From Eulemur rufifrons (taxonomy: Eukaryota; Chordata; Mammalia; Primates; Lemuridae): a DNA stretch of 64,000 bases. Positions 53,356 through 64,000 of this stretch are shown here, in pieces. Location: assembly GCF_041146395.1 (NCBI RefSeq), contig NC_091012.1:16792193-16856192 (forward strand). Direction: 5' to 3'. The position numbers and the translations under genes are program-made. The stretch's first letter is position 1, and each line of letters starts with the position of its first letter. Below the pieces are notes generated by a model that was given only the letters and a program-made list of their open reading frames with translations, did not search any database and was not told the DNA's origin.

Positions 53356-53581
53356 CTTTGGGCATCCCTTTGTCGCTGATGTGCTGCAGGTGGGGGTCCT
53401 CACCACCTCCAGAATCCAGTTCAGCAGAGTCCATGGCAGCAGGTGCACAAGCCACTGCCACCATGTTCCTGGCTGCCGCCAGGTAGATCTCAGACTCATA
53501 GTCTATCTCAATAGCATGGATACGCCAGCCCAATGTGGGGCTGGTATTGGGGGACACACAACAGCTCAGCATGTTCCCCAG
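53356..53581 (-). pseudogene. CCNYL1-like: CCNYL1-like exon 1
   Basis: Encodes GNMLSCCVSPNTSPTLGW, then YESEIYLAAA, MVAVA, SAELDSGGGE and HLQHISDKGMPK, the N-terminal acidic/membrane region of CCNYL1. The codon aligned with the start Met (53579-53581) is CTG, followed by Gly-Asn. The N-myristoylation start is therefore lost, and the next in-frame ATG is three codons later. The donor after AAAG is GTAGGG (53355-53350). Intron-like sequence follows, with homology ending at the donor. No CpG island was noticed upstream. Confidence 0.83.
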
Positions 53582-54620
53582 GGGCTGCCTCTGCTGTTTC
53601 CCCTTGTTGCCTTTTGCCTGTACCTTTGCTTGCCCCTGAATCCTCCTCTCTCTCTCGGCAGCCTGCTGACCCTGCAGCCCTGCTCTGGGCAGGGTTCCAG
53701 CCTCTGCCGCACCCCCAAACCAGGGCAGTGGCTGCCTTCCCCGAGCTGACTTGTGTGCTAGGGCAGTGAGAAGCTGGGCTTATTTAAAAGGGGTAAATAT
53801 CCCAAAAAATACTGAGTGGCACAGCCACTGCTAGAAGAGAGCTCAGTCAGACTTTCTCCTCTTCTGTCACCACCTCCTAACTGAAGGCCACTTGCCCTGG
53901 CAGGCACTTGCCAACCAGAATGTGTCCTGTGGTTACTTGGTTACAAGGAACCAATCACACGCACAGTCCCACCCCCCAACATGCCTACCTCAGAGCCCAC
54001 GCACACGACTCACAATGTCCTGCCCTTCCCTGCCCCACCCCTCCCATGGTGAGTACCGGACTCCAGTTTTTATTCATTCCTGGCTACTGGGAACTTTCCA
54101 GTCCCGTGGGAACCACAGTGGGCATTTGTTCCTCAAAGCCATCCTCATCAATGTGCCCTATAGAAAGCCCCTGTCAGTAAAGGGTTGGTTCCATTAACAA
54201 CTCAGTTTTTCAGAGTCCAACAGCTTTCATTTGCTCACCAAACTGATACCCAAATTTGTTCTTGTAACTAAATGTTCTCTTGTACTCCCAGAAGTATTAG
54301 TTTTCACCTGTCACATGACCATAACAAACCCAGGGAACTGGTCCTACTCTCAATAAAGATTGCCGCTGTGTGTCTTGAATGAGACCTGAGGATACATCAC
54401 CCTCCACTTCACTGTCCATAAAAGAGGGATCAGGCTCATCCCTCCCAGCTCTGAATAGCTGGGACTCACCAACTTCCTTTTCTCACTTTTGTTTCTTTCT
54501 TCCAAGGCACCAGTTTCCAGATTTTCCTTGTTTTACTAATAACAACACATAAAACACAGTTTCCTCATACAAAATTGGAAATCACACCGTGGGGTACCAC
54601 AGTCCTGATTCCATGAAGAT
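53582..54620. other. 5' flank of the CCNYL1-like relic
   Basis: Moderately GC-rich, CpG-poor sequence upstream of exon 1. An AT-rich tttaaataa motif on the minus strand near 53780-53790 could be a TATA-like element, but nothing else supports a promoter. Confidence 0.35.
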
Positions 54621-54624
54621 GAAT

Positions 54625-54830
54625 AGTTAACATTTGGCAGGCACTATGTGCCCTATACTATTCCAGCTGTGGTATACTCATTTAACCCCCCAAACAATGA
54701 CATGTTAGGTTTTGTTAATACAGAAGAAATTGACATGCAGAAGGCAGTACCTTCCCCAAGGTCACATGATTGCTCTGGTGGTGAGACAAGGATTTGTCCC
54801 CAGACAATCTGGATTCCTACAAGCGCCTGA
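54625..54830 (-). mobile_element. MIR SINE
   Basis: The reverse complement of MIR is recognisable: 'caggcactatgtgccctata', 'ttccccaaggtcacatgatt' and 'caatctggattcctac'. Confidence 0.65.
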
Positions 54831-54924
54831 CCCTGATTATTAGAAAATAAAGGAAAAAGTCAAGTGTACTCTTTAAAAAGGAGAATAAGTTTTTGATGTG
54901 AACTTTAAAATGCTTTCCCTTCAT

Positions 54925-55105
54925 TTAACTGGATGCATTAAGCCCCTTCTATGTGCCAGGCACTGTGGGTATGAAACAGTCCCAACCATCAGTGAGTTCA
55001 GGCAGATGAGAAAACAGAGGCTTAGAGAGTTCTGTCATCTGAGGTCACACTGCTGAACAGTGCTTGAATCTGGGATACAAACCTAGATGTTTCTGACCCC
55101 CAATT
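54925..55105 (-). mobile_element. MIR SINE
   Basis: 'ttctatgtgccaggcactgt', 'gatgagaaaacagaggctta' and 'gaggtcacactgctgaacag' fit the MIR complement. Confidence 0.65.
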
Positions 55106-55667
55106 AGATGTTGGGGTAGTTTTAATTTTATCCTTGAAAATGAGAGGTATTGAACCCTGTAAGGTTGAAGAGGCACTAGCAGATGTGTTTGTAGTGAGGT
55201 CACTTGCACAGTAAGGAGGGATTGAAAGAAGCAACAGGACAACAGACTTTATGTTCATCTAGGAGAGGAGTGAGGATTTAAACTAAAGGCGGCATCAGTG
55301 ACTGAAGTGGAGGCAAAGGATTTGTGGTCATTTAGGAGATAGTGTAGGAAGATTGGTGATTTGGTGTGGAAGAAAAGTAGAAGTAGGTGGCAAAAGCGGC
55401 AGCTAAGGCTTTAGTTTTGGGGACTGGGTAGATGGCAGTGCCTTTCTCCTAGACAGAAAATGCAGGAAGAGGAATAGGTTTGTGGAAGGATATGGAGATA
55501 GTTTTTGACTCTAAAAGGCACATTAAAATGGCATTCTCTGGTTGAAACCTCTGTAGGCTGAATCCATTTTGTGACATCCCAACTTATGTTTTCAAAAATT
55601 ACATAATAAATCAAACATTAAGAGTAATTGGGAAAATTTCCTTAAATTTATATGTTAAGCATCTCAC

Positions 55668-55957
55668 AGTTTTTGTGACATAGGGTCTCACTCCATTGTC
55701 TAGGCTAGAGTGCAGTGGCATCACAATAGCTTACTGTAACCTCAAATTTCTGGACTTAAGTGACCCACCTGCCCCAACCTCCTGAGTAGCTGAGACTACA
55801 GGTATATGCCACTATATCCTGGTATTTTGTGTGTGTGTGTTTAGAGACAAGATCTTGTTATGTTTCTCAGGCTGGTTTTGAACTCCTGGCCTCAAGCAAT
55901 GTTCCCATCTAAGGCACCCAAATTGTTACGGTTACAGGCATGAGCCACACCCGGTTG
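55668..55957 (-). mobile_element. Old dimeric Alu (AluJ-like)
   Basis: Antisense, both arms, with a (TG)n in the linker region near 55838. Heavily diverged. Confidence 0.85.
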
Positions 55958-56846
55958 TATGTCATATTTTTAAGTGATTACTTTCACAGAATAATTTCAT
56001 ATCTATTGTTTTATCAAATGAGGTATTTTGTCTAAAATAATGTTGTTAAATAAAAAACAATTTAAAATTGTGTTGTCATTAGAGCATATAGAAAGTGATT
56101 GAAGCCATGGGTATAGAAGCGATTACCATGAGAAGTTGTGTATAATAATGGGGGTTGGAAAGGAAAGAGACTTGGTGAATAGGCAAAGTTAAGAGGGATT
56201 AAGTGAAGCCTGCAAAACTGAGCAATGAAACCTGATCAAGTGAGTCCCATAACAATGGGGATGACATCTGCTCATCTCATTTCTGTAATGGCAGCACCTA
56301 GCACAGTGCTTGCTCAATAGGCACTCGATATGTAATACCCTAAAGAACACAGTCAAATGTCACCAGGAGGAGAGGAAGGTTACAGATGCCATTGGCTATG
56401 GCAATTCAGTGACTGGGGATGTGTGTGAGTGAGCTGGATGGCAGGCAATGGGGAAAGAAGTGAATTAGAGGTAAGAAAGTGAAGACAGAAAATGAGGGTT
56501 TCTTTTCCCAAACATTTGACTGAGAAAACAGATTTAGTATTAGTTGAAGGGAAATGTATGATTAAGCAAGTTTCTTTTCAAGATAAAAAATTGAGCATGG
56601 TTTATGTGAAAGGGTAAGAGCCAAGAGTAAAATAAAATCTTAAAGCTAGAGGAGAAAAAAGAATTAATGGCACAAGGTCCCCAAGAAGGTAGAAGTGGAT
56701 GCAATCCAAAGTAGGGATACATTATCTTTGGACAAATACAAGAGTAAGGAGGGAGAAAAACCCATGTGACTATAAAGACATTCCTGGTAGAGGAGGGGTT
56801 TAGGAAGAGCTCTCTCACTGACCTTTATGTTTCTCTATTTTAATAG

Positions 56847-56963
56847 ATTTCTACTTGGAAAACTACTCTGAGAAAAAGAGGTTGATAAATAGAGAAGTCT
56901 ACACTTCACAAGACATCAATACACCTAAAAAAGAACCCAAACAGATAATATCTTTCCTCAAAG
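56847..56963 (+). other. Candidate orphan exon, 117 nt
   Basis: Preceded by ttctctattttaatag (acceptor-like) and followed by CAAAG/GTGGGT (donor-like). The length is a multiple of three, and one frame is open across it with the same phase at both ends: FYLENYSEKKRLINREVYTS, then QDINTPKKEPKQIISFLK. The sequence is not a repeat that I recognise. The parent gene is unknown, and it could be a chance open frame in AT-rich DNA. Confidence 0.3.
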
Positions 56964-57657
56964 GTGGGTCAATGGAAAAGAAATTTCAACAAAAATTAAG
57001 GAGCTCAAGTATAAATAGATATATCATAAAAGTGGAAGATGGGACTAATTTTACCCCAAATAGTTAAAAGAAGTAGCAAAAACAACAGGAAAAGAGTAAA
57101 AAAAATAAGAAAATTATATGTAATGGCAAAAAGTGAATATTTACAAACCTTATACACACATATGAGACCACAAAAAGAGCCAGAAGGAGTGTTAACTTTT
57201 AAATACAACAGAATGAAAAAGTCAGGGAAGCAGGAATGATTAGTATTTATTCTTATTCTATTCTATTTCAAATATTTAAGTAAAGTTTAAAAACAAAAGT
57301 CAGTAATATGTTGAAATGTGGGAGACCACAGTGGAATGGGAAAAGATTCAACAAAGTTCAGTCTCAGTAATTAATATCTAGTGTTAGTAAATGCTTAGGA
57401 TTTAGTGACTGCATTCTGTGATAATAATAACAATAATGTCTGAAGTCCTAGGAATGTCATTAGATATCATATTGGATAGTTCTTGTAGACTTGAGATGAT
57501 GCCTATTTTAAGTTACAAAATAGTGTCTGCATTTAACAACAAACACACACAAAAATAGATATTACATGACCTGGAAAATTGAAGAGTTTTAAACTGACTA
57601 AGCAGGAAGATATTGGGAAGCATTTTTATAAAAATAGATTTAAAAACATATTGTTGG

Positions 57658-58005
57658 GGCCGGGCGCGGTGGCTCACGCCTGTAATCCTAGCACTCTGGG
57701 AGGCCGAGGCGGGTGGATCGCTCGAGGTCAGGAGTTCGAGACCAGCCTGAGCAAGAGTGAGACCCCGTCTCTACTAAAAATAGAAAGAAATTATATGGAC
57801 AACTAAAATATATATATACAAAAAATTAGCCGGGCATGGTGGCACATGCCTGTAGTCCCAGCTACTCAGGAGCATGAGGCAGGAGGATCGCTTGAGCCCA
57901 GGAGTTTGAGGTTGCTGTGAGCTAGGCTGAAGCCACGGCACTCACTCTAGCCCGGGCAACAGAGTGAGACTCTGTCTCAAAAAAAAAAAAGAAAAAAAAA
58001 AACAA
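57658..58005 (+). mobile_element. Alu SINE, strepsirrhine type
   Basis: Full-length, CpG-rich and therefore fairly young, with the extended linker. Perfect 16-bp duplication aaaaacatattgttgg at 57642-57657 and 58006-58021. Confidence 0.97.
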
Positions 58006-58115
58006 AAAAACATATTGTTGGAATGGAATAATGGAGAGCATTAAGAAAATAAGCACCTATCCTAAGACAGTGGCAAGTCTGGGAGAGCAAAGAGGAAGAA
58101 AATATAGTAATGTGA

Positions 58116-58466
<351 letters not shown>

Positions 58467-58489
58467 TGATCTTGTTTATATGGGTCTGG

Positions 58490-58660
58490 AGTAAACTCGT
58501 TCATTCATCCATTCATCCAGTAACCATTCAATACCTGAACCCATAGCACATGTGACACACTTTTTAAGTGCTGGGAATGTTGTTTTGACCAAGATCTACA
58601 AGGTTCCTGTTCTCATGAAATTTATGTTCTAGTAAGAGAGTCAACAGACAGTGTTGCCCA
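58490..58660 (-). mobile_element. L2-like 3' end
   Basis: The complement of an L2 tail: 'tcattcatccattcatccag', then 'gtgctgggaatgttgttttg', then 'atgaaatttatgttctagta'. Confidence 0.6.
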
Positions 58661-60460
58661 ACATCACCAGCTTTATGGGCTTAGGAACTCTACTGATCAG
58701 AACCTATGTATCTCCTCAGCAGGGGGGAGGAAGGGATGAAGGAGGAAGATTTCTCAGAAGGTCCACATAGCCCAGGGCTTACAAATCATCAGCTTAAAGC
58801 TAAGGTACATGGCCATACCTAGCTGTAAGGGAGGCTCAGAAAACAGAGTCACATAGACAAGGTGACTAATGCACAAGTATGACAACTAGCACTCTGTGCC
58901 ACAATCTGTAAGAAAATATCAGGGAAGTTTTAGCTTAAAGTAAGAATAATCACAATAAAATTTCATAGCCATTTACAAACACATATAGAAAACATACAAG
59001 GAGTTTCTAATGATCTTTTCTTAAGCTAAGAGGACTAAAAAAGTGGAGAGAAACTTAAACTTCATTCTATAGAATGAAACTTTATGTCAGATGAAAGAAA
59101 GATTTTATGGTGGCCAAGAGATCAGAATTATATGGTTTATTGTGCGTGTGTTGTTATTAACTGAATTCCATTTTGTTATCATACCAGTTATTTTAATACA
59201 ATAGGATTTGCATGTAAGTTAGACGTACATTTTTTTTCTGGGCAGAGAGTCTATAGTTATCATCATATGCTCAAAGGCATCTGTTAACAAAAGTGTTTAA
59301 AATTACTGTTGTAACTGATTTGCTGAGGAGCAACTTGATTTCTCTCATTCCCAACTTCAAAAAAGCATAATCTACTTTTTTTCAGTAAATTGAGCATTTG
59401 ATGGTGCTGGTACTTGTATTTTAATAAACTGCCTAATTCCTCTTCTAACTGTCTCTTTCCACTATTTAAATATTCTCCAGCCTTCTCTCTTCTCAGTGTG
59501 TGGATTTGTTGCTGCCAAGTGAGTCAGTTGAGATGAGAGTGCTAATTTATTTGAAATGATGCTCTGAAAAATACATGAAAAGGGTGTCAGTTTGCCATAT
59601 CACAAGGGAAGATTATGCTCATTGGACAGGTCAGTTCTGGCCCCAAATGTCCACTGTGATGACAGTTCCAAACAGGGCATTTTGTGAGTCAAGTTAAAGG
59701 AAGGAACTGCAGTTTTAAGAGAGACTAGGAGCTTCTTTTTTGCCTTCCTGGCCCTTTACTGTTCTCTGCTTTATAATGGTTTATTTGCTTCCAGTTCCAT
59801 TTTTCTAGGAGCTGTACGAAATCTAAAATTTTTCTCAACCCACTGCTAGTATCTTCTGATCACCTCCAAGCATATCTAGAACTGGTCAGACATCCTTCAT
59901 AGCATAGCGGTCTCAGAGTAGTCAGAACACAGCAGTATAATACCCAATGTGTTTCACTTCTCTAGTGAACCCATCAATCTAAGAACATGGGGAAGGTAGG
60001 GAAGGTGTGGTGAGCAGCATTCCTTCAACTGAAGGAAAAAAACTCAAAACCTCAAAACCAGTTTCATCACTGTTATGAAGTGTAACCAGATCATCACATT
60101 ATAATGGGTTATGCTAGCACTATTGTAATCAAATCTAAGTCTTATGCACTATCTGACATCAAAAGAACCCTTTTCCCCCTTGGACTCTGGGTTTTTTAGA
60201 AAGTAGAAAGAATGTAAATTTCTGCAGATGCTTCCAGAAACAAATTTGCCACAAGTTAAATCTATTTTCTGATGTCAACTTATATTTTTAATATACATGG
60301 TCATATATAATATATTCAACTTACTTTTTTAAAAAATGACACACACATTAATCAAACTAAGAAGAGTAATGAAAGGATGGCCTTGTTAGTGAAATAACAG
60401 AAAAAATATTTAACCCATAGTAAGGGCTATAAAAAATCATATGAGCACTTGTACACACTC
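58661..60460. other. Interval without recognised gene
   Basis: Anonymous sequence. No gene, RNA or clear repeat seen. Confidence 0.4.
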
Positions 60461-60462
60461 AT

Positions 60463-60498
<36 letters not shown>

Positions 60499-60510
60499 CT
60501 CCTCTCTCCT
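60463..60510 (+). repeat. (CT)n microsatellite
   Basis: About 16 CT dinucleotides, then interrupted cctctct units to 60510. Confidence 0.95.
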
Positions 60511-62324
60511 TCCTGACAGGAACACCATGGGGTTCCATCTTCACAACATCTGAAATGATCCAAGCAGATAGAAAGGAAATATAAATCTTTCTCTTTACAT
60601 TCACCAGCTCACTGCCTTTTAGAATGTGTTTTCTTATAGCCTCAAGGAGTTCCTGAGTGGACAGCAGATGTGCTAGGCACAGGCCTCAGTTTCTGCCCTA
60701 AACTATATCTCAAGGGCAGAATCAATGACAAGATCACAATCAAGCAATAAATCTGTCTCCAAAGGAAAGATGGCCACTTCTCTAATCTGCCTGCCACTAA
60801 GTAAAGAGAAACAGCAGATGCAGCAATTCATAGTACCCTGTTAATTTGTCTACAGCAATAAATAATCTTCACTCTCTTTACAACTCCTAAGTAAACAGTC
60901 TGAGTAACTGGTCTTCTATGCCAACACACTCTCCCTCTTCCTCTTTCCTGTTGGCCCTTTTTCCTGTCTGGAAAAAGTAAAATAACCATTTTTTCCTCTT
61001 TCTGTCTTAAACTTTGTCTGGAGAAATCTTTTTTAAAACCCAAATTCACTAGCTCACACCCTAACAAATAATAGGGAAAATTTCCAAAATTCACACACCT
61101 AGAACATCACATTTTTCTAGGGATCACTTTGACAGAGGAACTTAGAATCTATGGTTTCAGCAAATGAAGAGTCTTATGTGAAATGAAACCACTATGTAAA
61201 ATAGGATTGTAAATGTAATTTTCATTGTTACTTTTAATTAGCAACTGCAATGTGGATGTGTACTTTGAGTTGCTTTACATGCATAAACTATAAAACCCAC
61301 AGAACCCCCAGGATATGGTAATATGAATATCTCTCAGGAAGCCCTCCACTGAGATAAAAGACCTGCCTAACCCCACCATTTCAGGATTGTTCCTTCTCTA
61401 AGGAAGTAGATTGAATAAAAGGACTGTTTGCTATTGCTAATTTTTTTCTTTTTTTCTTTTCTTTTTTTTTTTTTTGAAGCAAAGCATGCCAAGGTATGTG
61501 TGTCTTTCCCCAGAAGTGTCTAGGGAAAAGTCTGCAACATCTGCCAACTCTGCTTAGTGCTCTTTTAGGTAGGAATCATGCTTTGCTGGCATTTTATGTT
61601 TCTATATAAGAATATGGAGAAACTTTTCTCCCAGAGTCCTTAATGAGGTAAGAGATCTGTGAGTGGGTAGCAATTGTGATTAGGTGTCTGTATAGGGGAA
61701 AGGAATAAACAGGGTCATAGAAATACATTACTTACTGACATCCTAACAAGAACTTGACTGAAGGCCAAACAATCACAGAGTGAGCACTGCTGCTTCTGAG
61801 TCTTAAGATAATTTGGACAATTAGTTATAATTAAAAAGCATTTAATAAGGATTTATATAACTAACGGTCAACCGCCTTCAGGCAGTGGGCTAGAAGTCGT
61901 GCTTTGCTGACCATACTGGTACCTGAGGCAAAGGAAAAATAAGTAATATTTATCCAGTCTTTATTAAAATTGTTGATTCTTGTTCATACTTTTCATTTTG
62001 ATTTTTTACATCATTTTTATTTTTAAAAATATTGCATCAACATATAAATTATGATTACTGAGTGGTTTTGGTGACCCTTAAATTTGGTGCCTGTGGCAAG
62101 TGTCTTGTTATCTCACCTTAGTCCAGGCCCTGTGTCCAGTCAATGTGAGGGGTATTTGGATATAGCTTGGCCTGCCTTTGAAAGAGAAAAAGGGGGAACA
62201 AAACCTGGGACATATCTCCAACCCTTGGCGTCTTGACATTTCCAAATCAATGTGATCAAAATTATCAAATTCCAGGATGGTCCAGAGACTGGAGACAGCC
62301 CCATGTCCTGTGAGTACCAATATT
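60511..62324. other. Interval without recognised gene
   Basis: Anonymous sequence with a T-rich run at 61440-61476. No supportable gene. Confidence 0.4.
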
Positions 62325-62470
62325 ACACCATTTTACAGATGAAATACTAGGACAGTATGAGTGGCAGACATGCCTGAGAAGAAAAATCTAAAAAGTGGCA
62401 AGTGAGAGCTTGAACCCAGACTAGACATATTCCATAGGCCATGTTTCCAGCCACTGGGCTTCAAGAGATT
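62325..62470 (-). mobile_element. MIR-like SINE fragment
   Basis: 'caccattttacagatgaaat' then 'agagcttgaacccagactag' fits the MIR complement. Confidence 0.55.
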
Positions 62471-62519
62471 GACCACTCACTGTGCCTCCCAGCACTATCC
62501 ACAGAAAAAGAAACATATG

Positions 62520-62812
62520 GCATGGCATGGCAGATCATAAATGTAATGTTATCACATTAGGAGTCCAAGGTGGGAAGATCACTTGAGGCCAGGAGTTCAA
62601 ACTAGCCTGAGCAACATAAAAAGACCCTGACTCTACAAAGTATGGAAAAGAATATCCAGATATTGTGTCACATGCCTTTAGTCCCAGCTACTTGGGAGGC
62701 TGAGGTAGGAGAATTGCTTGCAGGAGTTCAAGTTTGCAGTGAGTTATGATGAGGCCATTGCTCTCTAACTCAGGCAACAGAGTGAGAACTTGTCCGAAAA
62801 GAAAAAAAAATA
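62520..62812 (+). mobile_element. Old dimeric Alu (AluJ-like)
   Basis: Diverged first arm from about 62525. The second arm includes 'gtcccagctacttgggaggc', with an A-rich tail. Confidence 0.85.
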
Positions 62813-63374
62813 ATATTTTTTCTTTCTTAACAGCCAATTAAAGCTATGAGAAAAAATCTAAGTGTTAATAATTTTTATTACATTTTGCCTCTTACAGAAG
62901 TAACATATATTCACTGTAGAGAAGTTAGAAAAAAGCATAAACAGGAGAAAAATAAATCATAATCACATTCCAAGAGCTACTTACTATTAGCATTTTGTTG
63001 CATCTTTCTCTGTTTTATTTTAATAAAAATAAATTATTTGTACATAATTTTAAAATAAAACTATGCTACCTATGAGTTTTTTTTGTAAGTTGCTTTCTTC
63101 ACTTAACACTATCTTGAACATCTTTCTCTGCCATTGCTTTTTTGGTTTTTTTTTTACAGAGTAATTTGCAATGGCTTCATAGTATGCATCACTAATTCAT
63201 GAATGTTTTTGTGTCTCCAGGCAGTGAGCTAGGCAGAGGATATACATCAGTTAACAAAATAAAGAATTTGGCCCTTTGGAGTTGATGTTTAAATAGAGAG
63301 ACTTTAAGAAACTAAATCAATAAATGTGTCAGTTAATAGGGGCACTATTTTCTAAGGAATGGTTGGAGAGATAG
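62813..63374. other. Interval without recognised gene
   Basis: AT-rich sequence. The stretch near 63215-63330 resembles an ancient L2/MIR tail but is too diverged to assign. Confidence 0.4.
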
Positions 63375-63725
63375 GGGGATGTTATGAGCTAAGTTGCACC
63401 CCCCCAAAAAAAAATTCATATAGTGAAGTCTTAACTCCCAGTACCTCAGAATGTTACTATATTTGGAGATAGGGTCTTGACAGAGGTAATAAATTTAAAA
63501 TGAGATAATTAGGGTGTGCCATAATTCAATATGAGAGATATTCTTAGAAGAAGAGTAAATTTGGACACAAGTATATAGGGGGAAGATCACAAGAAGACAT
63601 GGGAAGAGAATGCCATCTACAAGCCAGGGACAGAGGCCTGTAGCAGGTCCTTCCCTCATGGTCCCTAAGGAAACCAATCCTGCTGGCACCTTGATCTTGG
63701 ACTTCCAGTATCCAGAACTATTCAG
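63375..63725 (+). mobile_element. MaLR LTR fragment (MST/MLT1-like)
   Basis: Contains the pattern 'attcatatagtgaagtctta', 'tatttggagatagggtcttg', and 'caccttgatcttggacttcc', typical of MaLR LTRs. Truncated at the right end. No internal region. Confidence 0.75.
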
Positions 63726-64000
63726 GATGCCAAGCATCTGGGGTATGGGTGTGGGGAGCCTGCCAGCAGGTAAGTCTCTGGGTGAGCACCAGTCCCCGGC
63801 CCCTGGAATACATGGCATGCCTGGCTCCAGACCACAGATAGCTTCCCGCTCTCCCGACCCCACGCTTGGAACCACTGACCACCCCCCTTGCTCCCATTGG
63901 AATGCCAGACCTTCCCTCCACACCGCCCAGGCACCTGAAATTCTACACCACTCCACCTGGGAACCCCACACCTGCCCTCCCATCCCCACACCGGTCCCCC
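63726..64000. other. GC-richer window end without recognised gene
   Basis: C-rich plus strand. Overlapping minus-strand frames reach 164 codons but are Gly/Trp-rich products of the composition and match nothing I know. Confidence 0.4.

Noticed and set aside
53498..53749. Plus-strand frame over exon 1 of the CCNYL1-like relic
   Set aside because: Antisense shadow. The minus-strand peptide matches a known family.
63495..63989. A 164-codon minus-strand frame at the window end
   Set aside because: It crosses the border of a MaLR LTR into C-rich sequence, and composition explains its length.

Overview
The window is nuclear DNA of a primate, most likely a strepsirrhine (lemur, loris or galago). 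The youngest Alu copies carry the extra A-rich linker segment between the two arms (around ttatatggacaactaaaa) seen in strepsirrhine Alus. The L1 elements have the same lemur-type ORF2 and 3' ends repeated several times. No intact, expressed protein gene is evident. Mobile elements dominate, with several dead gene copies embedded among them.

Left part (1-30000). An ancient antisense L1 (pieces at 2045-2187, 3436-4320, 5000-7082, 21040-21366 and 29205-29420) is the oldest layer visible. Into it went an unidentified retrocopy (2188-3435), a later L1 3' end, an Alu monomer, and a FOXK2 processed pseudogene (7083-11295, probably resuming at 20720-21012). The FOXK2 copy was itself hit by a solo retroviral LTR (8815-9075), an Alu (10061-10396) and a composite L1 insertion (11302-20705). 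A second full-length L1 (21383-29188) lies 0.7 kb further on in the same orientation. Both long L1s keep ORF1, ORF2 and a long GC-rich 5' region. One has a promoter-like array of 71-bp tandem units, the other a 193-bp tandem duplication. Both share the same one-base frame break between the endonuclease and reverse transcriptase parts of ORF2. Target-site duplications (TSDs) and 3' transductions can be read directly.

Middle part (30000-54000). The most gene-like object is a multi-exon relic on the minus strand, homologous to cyclin Y-like 1 (CCNYL1). Exon 1 is at 53356-53581, exon 2 at 48363-48438, exon 3 at 45555-45589, exon 4 at 36954-37054 and exon 5 at 33550-33585. Introns and splice sites are retained, so it is not a retrocopy. 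The start codon is CTG and exon 2 carries an extra base, so it looks like a decaying duplicate. The cyclin-box exons were not found. A TAF10 processed pseudogene (46861-47577) sits inside its intron 2, together with HAL1, L1, Alu, L2, MER20 and hAT remnants.

Right part (54000-64000). Mostly anonymous sequence with MIR, L2, Alu and MaLR LTR remnants, a CT microsatellite, and one unassigned exon-like segment on the plus strand (56847-56963).

Homology calls rest on recall of protein families and repeat consensus sequences, not on a database search. Repeat boundaries without a stated duplication are approximate.
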